Shown here: piece by piece, positions 10,864-21,292 of the stretch
How the letters are laid out: every line of letters begins with the position of its first letter
Position numbering within the stretch: position 1 is the first letter of the stretch
Assembly (NCBI GenBank): GCA_025667525.1
Contig: CM046878.1
Location: 402,497,275 to 402,561,274, forward strand
DNA: 64,000 nucleotides
Origin: Glebionis coronaria
Lineage: Eukaryota > Streptophyta > Magnoliopsida > Asterales > Asteraceae
Reading direction: 5' to 3'
The notes under the pieces: model-generated
Databases searched by the model: none
Told to the model about the DNA's origin: nothing
What the model saw: only the letters and a program-made list of their open reading frames with translations
Made by a program: the position numbers and the translations under genes

Positions 10864-11907
10864 TAAATGGCATTTTTCCCGAGATGAGTGTCTTCACACC
10901 GTTTAAGCATACGTTTTAAATTGGCAAGGCAAGTAGAGAAACAATCACCATAGACCGAGAAATCATCCATAAAGACTTCCATAGTTTCTTCAACCATGTC
11001 ATGGAATATAGCCATCATACACCTTTGGAAAGTCCTAGGAGCATTGCATAAGCCGAAAGGCATTCTTTTGTAAGCAAATGTTACATAAGTACAAGTGAAT
11101 GTGGTTTTCTCTTGGTCTTTAGGATCGATGGGAATTTGAAAATACCCGGAGAAACCGTCTAAGAAGCAATAATAGTCATTACCCGTTAAATGCTCGAGCA
11201 TTTGATCCATGAAAGGAAGATGGAAATGATCCTTACGAGTGGCATCATAGAGCTTGTGATAGTCGATGCAAACTCGCCAACCCGTGACAAGTCGAGTAGG
11301 AATCAACTCATTGTTTTCATTGGGAACAACGGTTATTCCGCCTTTCTTAGGCACACAATGGACGGGACTAACCCATGGCGAATCCAAAATAGGGTAAATC
11401 ATTCTGGCATCTAGAAGTTTGATAACCTCTTTCTTGATGATGTCATGAATTTTAGGATTAACCCTTCTTTGGCTTTGGATTGCGGGTTTAAAGTCATCCT
11501 CCATGAGAATTTTATGAGTACAAAAGTTCGGATCAATTCCGCGGATATCGGAAATTTTCCAAGCAATTGCTTTCTTATGATTCTTCAGCACATCAATAAG
11601 TCGAGATTTTTCGTCTTCTTTCAAGTCCTTTACAATGATGACGGGTAACTTCTTATTGTCTTCAAGGAAAACATATTCGAGATGAGACGGTAATTCCTTA
11701 AGCTCTAAATCTGGAGGATTGTCGATGGAAGGTGTAAGCAAATTCAGATCATCCTGTGTAACTTCTATAGGGGAAGGAGGAGAAATATGTTCCGCATTAA
11801 GAAGTTTCTTAATGGTACGAATGTCTTCTTCCTAATTGGAGGGAGAATCGTCATATTGTAAGTCCACATCCCCTAAACTTGCTTCAAAGTCTTTCAAAGA
11901 AAGTCAC
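10864..11907 (-). pseudogene. C Pol: protease-RT linker and RT fingers/palm
   Basis: From the B junction at 11907 the minus strand continues the acidic linker after protease (a stop lies near 11835), then LELKELPSHLEYVFLE and the RT core. RT landmarks are [41 protein letters not shown], the MPFGLCNAP motif and FMDDFSVYGD with the catalytic Asp pair. The reading frame breaks at [12 protein letters not shown], where about 10 nt are missing compared with A and G. Substitutions such as IDYHKLYD for IDYRKLND suggest neutral decay. Confidence 0.9.
11903..11907. repeat. Target-site duplication of B, left copy (gtcac)
   Basis: Identical to 38389-38393 on the other side of B, within the protease/RT linker of C. 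A 5-bp TSD is usual for LTR retrotransposons. Confidence 0.95.
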
Positions 11908-12931
11908 TGATGAGATGGCATTTATACATGATCTCATCGTTCTTTTCGGGCTTTAAATGCATTAAAATGTCATAAAATACCATATATATGCTTGTGTTTG
12001 TTTACTTGTGTATTTTAGGTATGGATATCGTGAAAAAGACAAAAGATCACAAGAAACAAGGAAAAACGGACACGAGAAACGAAGCCGTACAAAGAACCGG
12101 GCCCTAGTTCATGAATTATCCAAGATTTACCCTTGAAGACTTGAAGATATGCAAGATTTATCCTCAAGCAATGAAGAAATGACACTTAAAAACCTTGTGA
12201 ATTCATAATTACAACTTTGGTCCCTTAAGTTTGTCAAAATTGCAAAAAGGTCCTTCAACTTTGAAGAAATGGCAAGATTAGTCCCTCAACTATTCAACAT
12301 TGTCAATTATGGTCCCTAATAAAGGCAAACATCTATTGAAGACCTTTCAAGATCAAGAAAGTCCAAATTCAGTCCCTCAATTATGGAAAAATGACAAAAA
12401 CAACCCTTGAAACACTTTTGCCAAAGTTTTAGGGCAAAAGTGTGAAATCCATAACTTCTACAACAAAGGGATGCGCTTATTTGAGCTGAAAAACATGTTA
12501 TGCCTCTATTCCCAAAAACAAAACGGCAAAGTTCAAAGTTCAAATTCCTAATAACGCGGGTAACACTTACTGTTGAGATTTTACCAGCCAAGAACACCTT
12601 TTTTACCCAGGATTAAAAAGAAGAAAACAAAGGGGAAAGTGAAATTGGTTGTTCCCACGTTTAATTCATATCACTTCAATCACATCCCACACCAAAAACC
12701 TTAAACTCCACTACCAGAAAGATACCCCCATCCCCACTCTCATAACGACACCTGGCATAAGATCATGACATGGCTAAATCAACGAACATAAGCCTTTCCT
12801 TACTCCCCAGGTACTCAATAAACGTCCCTGATTCACCCAAGCAAGCTGGCAACAAGCCTAGAATATTCTGCAAGGATAATTTAGGAATTTCAGTTCTAGG
12901 GTTTATGAATAGTGTTAGGTTAGCATTTGCC

Positions 12932-12939
12932 TATAAAAG
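12932..12939 (+). promoter_or_regulatory. Probable TATA box of B 5' LTR
   Basis: TATAAAAG followed by GAGACCTC. The matching site in the 3' LTR reads TAAAAAAG (about 35470), so that copy is altered. Confidence 0.65.
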
Positions 12940-15079
12940 GAGACCTCAACATGTGAGAGTCCCTTTGTTCCAAATTTTGGCTATCAATCTTCGTAATTCC
13001 TTTTTAAGTTAAATAATATTTGATTTTCTGAAAATTTGTGAAATCTCTTTTGTGTTTATTAAAAGTTGGTGTTAGAATAACTAAAATCTGAGTTCCATTT
13101 GATCTTTTAGACCTTCCTTAATCTTGTGGGTAAGGCACGTCTATGTTATAAGGTTTTCAAAGGTTCAAAAACCTTGAAATCCTTGGTTCTGTTTTGGTTA
13201 TTTTACTTTACTAACCCTTAGCCAAAATCCTTAAGCTCCTTCAAGCTTGTTGACACCAAGCCTGAGAAGATTTTTAAGCTCTTGGTTGAGTTGTTTGCTC
13301 ATTTGTGTTGAAGAAATATCATAATCAAAACCTTGTTCTACTTTGAACATCAGCAGGTTTTGATCTTCCTTTTTGAAGAACATTGGTCTTGTTCTAGTTG
13401 TTGAACAAGGTCCAAGGAGCATAGCTGGTCCTCCTAGGATGTTGTGGAGGACAGGTATAATCCCTTGTTTAAGTTTCCCCTAAAAATTTCATGTTATTGC
13501 ATGTTTTTGATTTTGAGCTTTGATTTTGTGTTCTTGTGTTTCAGGTTGTGATTTTAGTGTTTGAATTTGTTAGTTGTCACCTAGGAAGTGTTTTTTTTCC
13601 TAAAATCAGTAGGTTATTAGTTAAAATCACAAGTTGCTTTGAAAAATGGTAGATTAAGGGTTGTTTGGGATAACAGCTTGATTCGGATTTGTGTTATTTT
13701 GAGTTGATGCTTTGTGGTGCTTTGTGTTGGAACATATCTCATAAGTGCTAAGGGACATTTATCTGCAAGTTTTGAGCATATAAACACCTAGATCCTAAAA
13801 TAGGCTCTAAAATCTTGTATACTTGTTGAAATTGGTTGTGGTTTAAGGGACACCTAGTTCTAATCATAGACTAGGGTTAACAAGTGATTAAACCTAGTTA
13901 GTTACACCAGGGAAGTAGGATTTGAGTGTTGAAATTTGATCTTTGGTCATTTATATCAGCAAAGTGTGCAAGTGTTCTTGAAATTCATATCAGCAAGTGT
14001 AATTTGCTTTGAACTTGTTCCATACTTTGATTCAGTGATTGATTTAAGTTTGTTTGTGCTTAATAACAGTTTACATAGCTTGTGTATGCATCTGGTTCAA
14101 TTTGGTCGGCTTATTCATGCTAAAACTGCTTAATTGTTCATAACTACTTATTATCAAGGTCTGTGCAATATCTGTGGACTGTTTGCTTATTCTGGGCTTA
14201 TTGTGTGAACCAAATTGTGATTTCTTTCTTGATATAGACTCCTTGTGATTCACTGATCACAAGGGTGTCCTTGTTTCCATTTGAATCCAACTGGATCTCT
14301 CACAAATCACAAGTCAAATACTCAAAGCAGTGGGAACTCATTTCCCCTGTTGCTAGCCACTGCTAGTGTATTTTTGTGTTTAGCTTATCAATAAGTTATT
14401 CAAGCTTATTTTAACCAGCAACAACTTGGATTTTGTAATAGGTGCTCATCATTTGACCCATTTGTTCATACTGGAGCATTTGGTGGGTTGAATTTAAGGT
14501 TTGACTAGAAAACCAACTTAATTGACTATTTCATAAGTGCTTATTGGCTTATTACAGCTTATTTATTTTGCTTATTGGATTTTGGTTGATTGATTTGGCT
14601 TACTAAAGTCATTTGTGACATTTTGCAAGTTGAATCAAGTCCCGAGGTGCCCTAGATCTCAAACCCGACTATTTTGTCTTTTAGTGGATTTGTACTTTGC
14701 TTATTCGGTCTTATTGAGTGTGCTTTTTCAAAATTTCTTTTTATAGATCTCTTTAGCATCCCAAAAGAAGGTTGTGTGTCAAATTGGAGCTTATGGCATT
14801 AGCTTATTGCTTAATGGGCTTAATGGCCCAATAAGGATAAGCTGTTTGTTCAATTAGCTGTGATAAGCTCACTTTTAGCTTTTGGGCCTTCAGAGTTTTG
14901 TGTTTAGAATTGAATTTTAAGTCAGATAGGGCTTTTCCAAGTCAATTGGGCCAAGTTTGACTTTTTGGGCTAAAAAGCCCATTTGTGTTGACTGATTTTG
15001 CTTTTGGCCCATTTGAGGGCCCAATACGGGTATTCTAGTCATTTTACTTTCATTTCTGTTTATTTAGGTTAAAATATAC

Positions 15080-15580
15080 TAGTTTGCAAGTTTTTAGAAT
15101 TTTTTATAATTTTTGGATTTTTAATATTATTTTAATATTATTTTATTATTATTTTTCAAATTTCACATTTTTGCACTTTTTATATTTTTCTTAGCTTAAA
15201 TACATTAAAATAGGAATTTTTCAACTTTTAGATTAATTTTATCACCTTTAGATTAATTTTTATAATTATTTTAGGTTTTAATAGTTTTTTAAATCATTTT
15301 AAATAGTTTTTATTAGTTTAAAAATTCTAAAGATAGTTTTTAATCTTTTTAGGTCATTTTAGAGGTTTACCAATTGAAAAATCTTTATTTGGGCTTTTTA
15401 ATAATTAATTTGATTTTTAGGGCTTTAATTAGCATTTAAAAATTAATATTTAATTGATTAAAAGGTTTGAAAAAGTTTTGATCATTGGTAAACTCTTACT
15501 TTATTTATTTTGATTTTTGGTGAATTTTTGGTAATTTTTAGAATTAATTTTTATTTTTGCTCTTTTTACGGTTTTACGTT
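15080..15580 (+). repeat. A+T-rich low-complexity stretch in B LTR
   Basis: Runs of tttta, attttt and ttaat words near the 3' end of the LTR. Almost the same sequence recurs at about 37650-38130 in the 3' LTR. No gene seen. Confidence 0.8.
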
Positions 15581-15824
15581 AAGTCGTAGTGGTAATTAAT
15601 TTCACGTCTTCGTCATCCTCTTTTCTCATCCCTTTCTAACCCATATTAATCTCAAACCAATTATATTTTAGTCACACACATATACCTCCTTGGGAAACGA
15701 ACTTTGAACTCCATTTGGGTCATTTGTGCATGGTTTTCCTAAACCGTCGTACTTAATACTTACCCTATTTTACCCCTCTTGTTTTTCCTAAAGCAAAGGT
15801 GTGTAAAAACTCTACAATCATTTT

Positions 15825-15842
15825 TGGCGCCGCTGCCGGGGA
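15825..15842 (+). other. Primer binding site of B (tRNA-Asp type)
   Basis: TGGCGCCGCTGCCGGGGA starts 4 bp after the LTR. It matches the complement of the plant tRNA-Asp 3' end except for one base as I recall it; Athila elements are known for this primer. Confidence 0.85.
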
Positions 15843-16561
15843 GGTGTGTCGTGATTAATTTGTCTTGTTGCTTTTAATATTAACCATAAATAGTATTTGT
15901 ATTAGTAGAAATCTACTAATACGTATTATCGGTTTTTTTGTTTTTTCTTGTGAAATTATTATTACTATATTGTATTAAGTATCACAATCAATTCAAAATA
16001 TCTCCAAAAGTGTGAAAACACAACCTTACTTGGGATTTGATCTCCTAATTATTGTATTCGAATCTCAAACAAAAGAAAAAGGCAAAAATAGATAAATACT
16101 TTCGTGAAGCTCGATTTTGAAAAATACAAACTATAAGGTGGGTATAAGGCGGGAATTATAAAATATACCCTAAGGAAAAAGGCTCTTAAGTGCTTCGCGC
16201 CACCTCGTTTCCCCGCTTGCTTGTGAGTATTTTGAGATTGAAGGCTAATCGAGGGTTTTGCCGCCCAATGTATTATTACGTATAATATATTTGCTTGGTT
16301 TCTTTGTGATTAAACTCTCTTGAACAATTTGGTTTTCACCAAAGTTCTAAAGTCATTCGAAGGCGTTCACTCCACGTGATCGTTTTCATTCCTTTGAGGC
16401 TTCTTTAATCAAGAGTTTGATTCGAGGAGAGATTTGGTAGATTGTTGTCTACGAAGATACACCAAAATCCAAAAAATTAAAAACAATCAAAAACACACAA
16501 AAAAAATTGAAAATTCACAAAACACCCAAAAAGAATCTTCTTTGCTCACCTCCCATTCTTC
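15843..16561 (+). other. Untranslated leader of B
   Basis: About 720 bp between PBS and gag, with no long frame. It should hold packaging and dimerisation signals by family analogy, but no specific one can be identified here. Confidence 0.6.
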
Positions 16562-18421
16562 GTGAAGTTTATGATCACTCGTAATCAAGCAAAACGAGCT
16601 CGTAAACGTCTTCAAAAGCAAGCAAATCAAGAGACGTTGATTGAAGAACAAACTCAAATTGTTGAACCTATTGTAGAACAAGAAGTCGTCATGGCTAATC
16701 GTACTATGATGGAGTTGCTACAAGCACCCACCGAGGGTTTTGGAGAGGCCATTGTGATTCCCGCTATCCTTGCGGAGAATTTCGAGATTAAGACGGGTTT
16801 AATGTCGATGTTGCAAGCAAATAAGCTTAGTGGTCATGAGAAAGACAACCCGCATTATCACATAAGGAATTTTAATCGTCTCACCGCAACTAGCAAGTTT
16901 AAGGATGTTTCACATGACGCCATTAAGATGATGTTGTTTCCATACTCGTTAGATGTACCCGCTAAAATTTGGCTTGAGAAAGAACCGCCAAATTCAATTT
17001 TGACATAGGGTGATCTCGTTTCTAAGTTTGTGAACAAATTTTTTCCACCATCTAAAACAACACATTTGAAAAATGAGATTTCAAGATTTGTACAACGAAA
17101 TAATGAAAGTTTTTCAATGGCATGGGAACGCTTTAAAGAAATGTTACATGAATTTCCACACCATGATTTTTCGGAATTAGATCAAATTGATACTTTTTAT
17201 AATGGGCTTAATGATCATGAACGAGATTACTTGAATGCCGCCGCGGGTGGTAATTTTTTGTGCAAAACGACCGATGAAGCTTCAAAGATTATCGATAATA
17301 GATCTAAGGTTTATAGCCCTCGTAACACACCGAGTGTTGCCAATTTGGGTTTCTCATCGTCGTCATCGTCTCGTAGCATTAATGCCTTACATGATGAAGC
17401 TAATGAGGAAAATCGGTTTTTTGATAGATTTGCTAATCTTATGACTCATTGGAAAACACAAGAGGCTTTGAATTCTGCTTCGGTTAAAGCGGTTGAAAAG
17501 AGTTGTTTATCTTGTGGTGGAGCTCATGATCTTTCCGAGTGCATTACCGCCGGTGGTAACACTTCGAGTGCTTATGTAGCAACGGGAAATTATAACCAAA
17601 ACGGCCAAGGTTCCCGCCCAAATCAAGCTCCACCAAATCAAAATGCTAATAACTATCGAAATAACAACCAAGGTGGTAATTATCAAGGCAATTCACGAAA
17701 CTACAACAAGGGGAATTATCAAAGTGGGAATGGACAAGTCACTAATCAAAACCAAAACCGTGATTTTCAAAACACTACACAAGGTTTTCAAAATGCTCAC
17801 ACTAAAAATCTTCAAGGAGATTTTTTGGATTATGCTAAAGCAAATGATGCTAAGTTTGATAACATGCAACGTGAGATGATTAGCTTAAGATCCGAGTTGA
17901 AAAACGAGCTTAAAAACGAACTTGCTAATGAACTTAAAACTCATGCTGATAAAATGGAAGGAAATGTCCAACGCCTTCAATAAAACCAACAAAAGATGGA
18001 CCAAGGACAACATGAGATTAAGCAAGAGTTGTTAAAAGCGGATTTAAGGCAATCAAAATTTGAGGACCGAATGGCAAAAATGTTTGAAGCAATCATGTGT
18101 AAACCCTCTTCCTCGGGTGGTCTTCCTAGTGATACCATTGCAAACCCGAAGGGAGAAATGAAGGTTATTACTACACGAAGTGGTAAAACCTTCAAAGAAC
18201 CAATCTCTCGTCCAAGTACTTCTATGGAGAAGGAAATCGAGAAAGAGCCCGAGGTGATGGTCGAAAAGGAGCACATTACAATCCCACGAAGTACCGCTCA
18301 CGCCACACCTACGGTTGAACCAATACCAATTGTGGAACCCGAGTTTCCAAGGCCGTTGCCTAATGTCCAACCCACACCACCCTTACATTACCCTTCAAGA
18401 CGAAACATAGAGAAATTGTAA
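16562..18421 (+). pseudogene. B gag (capsid/nucleocapsid), broken by stops
   Basis: One reading frame with in-frame TAG at 17006 (a TGG codon in relatives) and TAA at 17981 and 18419. An Arg/Lys-rich start (NQAKRARKRLQKQ) is followed by the retrotransposon gag capsid region (LFPYSLDVPAKIWL, KFVNKFFPPSKTTHLKNEI, FYNGLNDHERDYLNAAAGG). A CX2CX3HX4C zinc knuckle (CLSCGGAHDLSEC, about 17502-17540) comes next, then an Asn/Gln-rich stretch and a Lys/Glu coiled-coil-like segment. Gag assembles cytoplasmic particles. It is clearly diverged from the gags of A and G. Confidence 0.92.
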
Positions 18422-19639
18422 GAACGTAACAAACAACAAATCGAGCTTTTTATAAAAATGTTTCAACAAGTGAATTTTGATGTGAGTTTAGCCGACGCGT
18501 TGTTATATATGCCTCGTTTCGCTTCCACTTTTAAAAGTATGATGAGCGATAAGGAAAAGCTTTCAAAGCTTGCTAATTGTTCTTCTGTTTATCTTAACCG
18601 CATACCAGAAAAAGTTGGTGATCCCGGAAAGTTTCTCATCCCTTGTGACATACAAGATATGAAATAATGCCTCGCCTTGGACGATCTTGGTGCGAGCATT
18701 AATTTGATTCCATTTTCCATTTCGAAATCGCTTTCGCTTCCGGCTCGTACTCCTTCGAACATGTCTATCGAGATGGCCGATCATTCTACGATTTTAGCAT
18801 GTGGAGTAGCCGAAGATGTTTTCGTGAAAGTGGGGAAGTTCTACTATCCCGTTGATTTTATAGTAGTTGACATCCCCGCGGATCCTCAAGTTCCTCTAAT
18901 TTTAGGTCGTCCATTTTTAGACACCTCGAGATCGCTTATCGATGTTCATGCAAGAACTATCACTTTGAGATTCAACGAAGAGGAACTTGTTATAAACGCT
19001 ACTCAAAACTCAAAACCTTCTCATGTTTATGCAATCGCTACCATCAATCACATTGACTTAGTTGATGTGGTTTGCGATGAGTTTTCACAAGAAGTGTTAG
19101 GTTTTTCCGATAGCTCGTCAAGTGGCAATCCCACTACTTTGGATCCGATTCTTGCTATTTCTACACCAAATCTCACTCCATTCCAAGGAAGCGATTTTAC
19201 TTCAAATGAAATCGACAATGATGATGAGGTGTTGATTAGTGATGATACTTCTATTCCACCATTTCTTCCGCCGATGGAAGTTATGAGTGTTGAGCCAAAA
19301 TCTTTAATCGAGGAACCACCTATCATTGAATTGAAAGATCTTCCTTCTCACCTTGAATACGCATTCTTGGAAGGTGATGATAAGTTTCCGGTTATTATTG
19401 CAAGAGGTCTTGCTAATGATGAAAAAACCAAGCTCTTGAAAGTTCTTAAAGCTCATAAAGGGGCAATTGCGTGGAAAATTTCCGACATTAAGGGTATTGA
19501 CCCAAAATTTTGTACTTAGAAGATTTTAATGGAGGAGGACTACAAACCCGCAATTCAAATTCAAAGAAGGGTTAATCCCAAAATTCACGATGTCATTAAA
19601 AAGGAAGTTTTGAAACTCCTTGACGCGGGAATGATTTAT
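18422..19639 (+). pseudogene. B protease and start of RT, cut by A
   Basis: It continues the gag frame with TAA at 18665 and TAG at 19517. The aspartic protease region shows LDDLGASINLIPFS (the DLGAS active-site form of this group) and PLILGRPFLDTSRSLIDV. The acidic linker, LKDLPSHLEYAFLEG, and the beginning of RT to LLDAGMIY follow. The next codons (PISDSPWVSP) resume at 30362 after element A. Protease would cleave the polyprotein during particle maturation. Confidence 0.92.
19635..19639. repeat. Target-site duplication of A, left copy (tttat)
   Basis: Identical to 30357-30361. Removing A plus one copy restores the RT frame of B exactly. Confidence 0.97.
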
Positions 19640-20084
19640 TGATAGGTGTGTAAGCACCCATCCTTTTACCACTTAATTCTGGCTAAAACAAGACCAAAAC
19701 ACGTATTTAATATCATTTGTTTGGAATTATGCGTGGTTTTTGTGTTTATTGTGTTTTCAGAGCCAACCGGATGAATATTGGAGAAAACGTGGGATTGCAC
19801 GGGCTTTATCGAAGAAAAAGACTCAAGATGAAGTCTATTGTCTAAGAGATGCAAAAGATTTGAAGTCACTGGGCCTATTCGAAGATTTATCGAAGAAAAG
19901 GACCAAAGATGGAAGATTTATATAAGTCGAAGAAACTCAAGTCTATTAAACGAAGAAATTAAAAGAAGAGTTGAATTTAATCGACGACAAATCCCGAATC
20001 AGAATCGAAAACGTCAACTTTTCTGAAAAGACGAGAAGACAAGAAGAACGGGAGAAAGCCCACTCACCAACCAAAAGACAAGAG

Positions 20085-20092
20085 TATATAAA
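20085..20092 (+). promoter_or_regulatory. Probable TATA box of A 5' LTR
   Basis: TATATAAA just upstream of GCCCTCCCCTCACACAC; conserved in the 3' LTR. Confidence 0.7.
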
Positions 20093-20516
20093 GCCCTCCC
20101 CTCACACACTTTGGGGAGATTTTTTAGTTTTTCCTTTCTGTTTTTCTCCTCCTATTTTGTAGGAAAACCATCACCCTTAAGGAGTGGTTCTTCATCTTAT
20201 TGATTTGTTCTTTTAATCTTGTAAGTTTGATCTATTCCTTTTGTTTCCTGAATCTTAATCATCAATACAAGCTATCCTTTAATCTTTTCATTCATCTTGT
20301 TCTTCATCATCTTTTTATTGCAAGTTCTTAAGTTTTTATTTGATTCAAGTTTGACTTTAAAGTTGTTGAATTTGTGTTTTTATTGTTGGGATTTGTTGGT
20401 TATGATATTTGAATGATTATTGGTTAATTTGGTAAACCCTTTTTGCTTATTTGGTTTGATTTTGATTAAAAACGAATTCCCTGTTTTGTTTCTGCTGTTA
20501 CTGTTCTTGTCTGGCA

Positions 20517-20866
20517 TTCCGAATAGACCATCTGTATTCCCCCTTATTCGGTATATGCAATATTCCGAATAGCCACTTTATTTGTTTCCTTATTCGGAAT
20601 GTTTGGACATTCCGAATTAAGCAATTATTCCGTATAGGGACATATTCCGAATTGCTCCTTTATTCCGCATAGTAAATCTTTCCGAATAGCATTTTCCTTT
20701 CATTCTTTATTCGGAATATTGAGATATTCCGAATTGCCATTTTATTTTTCCCTTATTCGGAATGTTTTGGACATTCCGAATTGAGCTTATATTCCGCATA
20801 GGATATTTTTCCGAATAGGACCCTATATTCCGCATAGGCCATTTTATCCGAATAGGGTGTTTTAAG
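20517..20866 (+). repeat. Array of TTCCGAATAG-type words in A 5' LTR
   Basis: Forward words (TTCCGAATAG, TTCCGCATAG, TTCCGAATTG, TTCCGTATAG) and inverted words (TTATTCGGAAT) alternate at short spacing. Shorter than the F array but in the same position. Confidence 0.9.
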
Positions 20867-21079
20867 TAGCTGTTTGATTTAAAGTTTTAATTCAAGTTCT
20901 ACTTTTTAATTGTTTTAAGTTCAAATCTTTGTTTACTTCATGTATTTATCCTTTTAATAGAATAGAAAACCAAACCCCTTTTTGTCACCAAGAACAAATC
21001 ATTCCACTTTAAGTTGTGATCAATTCGAGAGGATTCCGAGAATCGAACTTTCAAACGAGTAAAATCTATAGTTTCAAAA

Positions 21080-21094
21080 TGGCGCCGCTGCCGG
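21080..21094 (+). other. Primer binding site of A (tRNA-Asp type)
   Basis: TGGCGCCGCTGCCGG, 3 bp after the 5' LTR. Confidence 0.85.
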
Positions 21095-21292
21095 CTCTTC
21101 TCGTTAAGATCAAAAGTTTTTTGTGAGAACTTGGATTTTGGGATCCGTTCCCCGTGAACGTTACTTTTTCATAAAAACTTTCAAAATCACTAAAAAATAT
21201 AAAAATTTCAAAAATCCTAAAAAGTAAAAAACATAAAAAACAAAAAAAAATATTTTGCTTTGTTTTGCTCTTGTTAGTTCTTTTGCAGGTGT
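21095..21292 (+). other. Leader of A
   Basis: About 200 bp. CTCTTCTCGTTAAGAT after the PBS and the tggattttgggatccgtt block are shared with the leader of G (59751-59840), though the two LTRs differ strongly. The leader ends in a T-rich tract and TTTTGCAGGTGT just before the ATG, again shared with G. Confidence 0.6.

Larger units (their letters stand above)
11908..15820 (+). repeat. 5' LTR of element B
   Basis: TGATGAGATGG... to ...CTCTACAATCA, 3913 bp. A dyad GATGAGAT/ATCTCATC lies at 11909-11938. A TATA box at 12932 is followed by a long transcribed-type region rich in GCTTATT words (about 14380-14830) and an A+T-rich stretch (about 15080-15580). Short ORFs inside (60-93 aa) are not supported as genes. 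Confidence 0.95.
19640..21076 (+). repeat. 5' LTR of element A
   Basis: TGATAGGTGTG... to ...ATAGTTTCA, 1437 bp. It carries the start dyad (GGTGT/GCACC with one wobble, 19645-19658), a TATA box at 20085 and the TTCCGAATAG word array. Confidence 0.97.

Noticed and set aside
10863..10900. Programmed frameshift between RT halves of C
   Set aside because: Comparison with A and G shows a simple deletion of about 10 nt in the middle of RT.
12770..14253. Short frames in B LTR (60-80 codons) as genes
   Set aside because: Not conserved between the two LTR copies as coding sequence and without domains.
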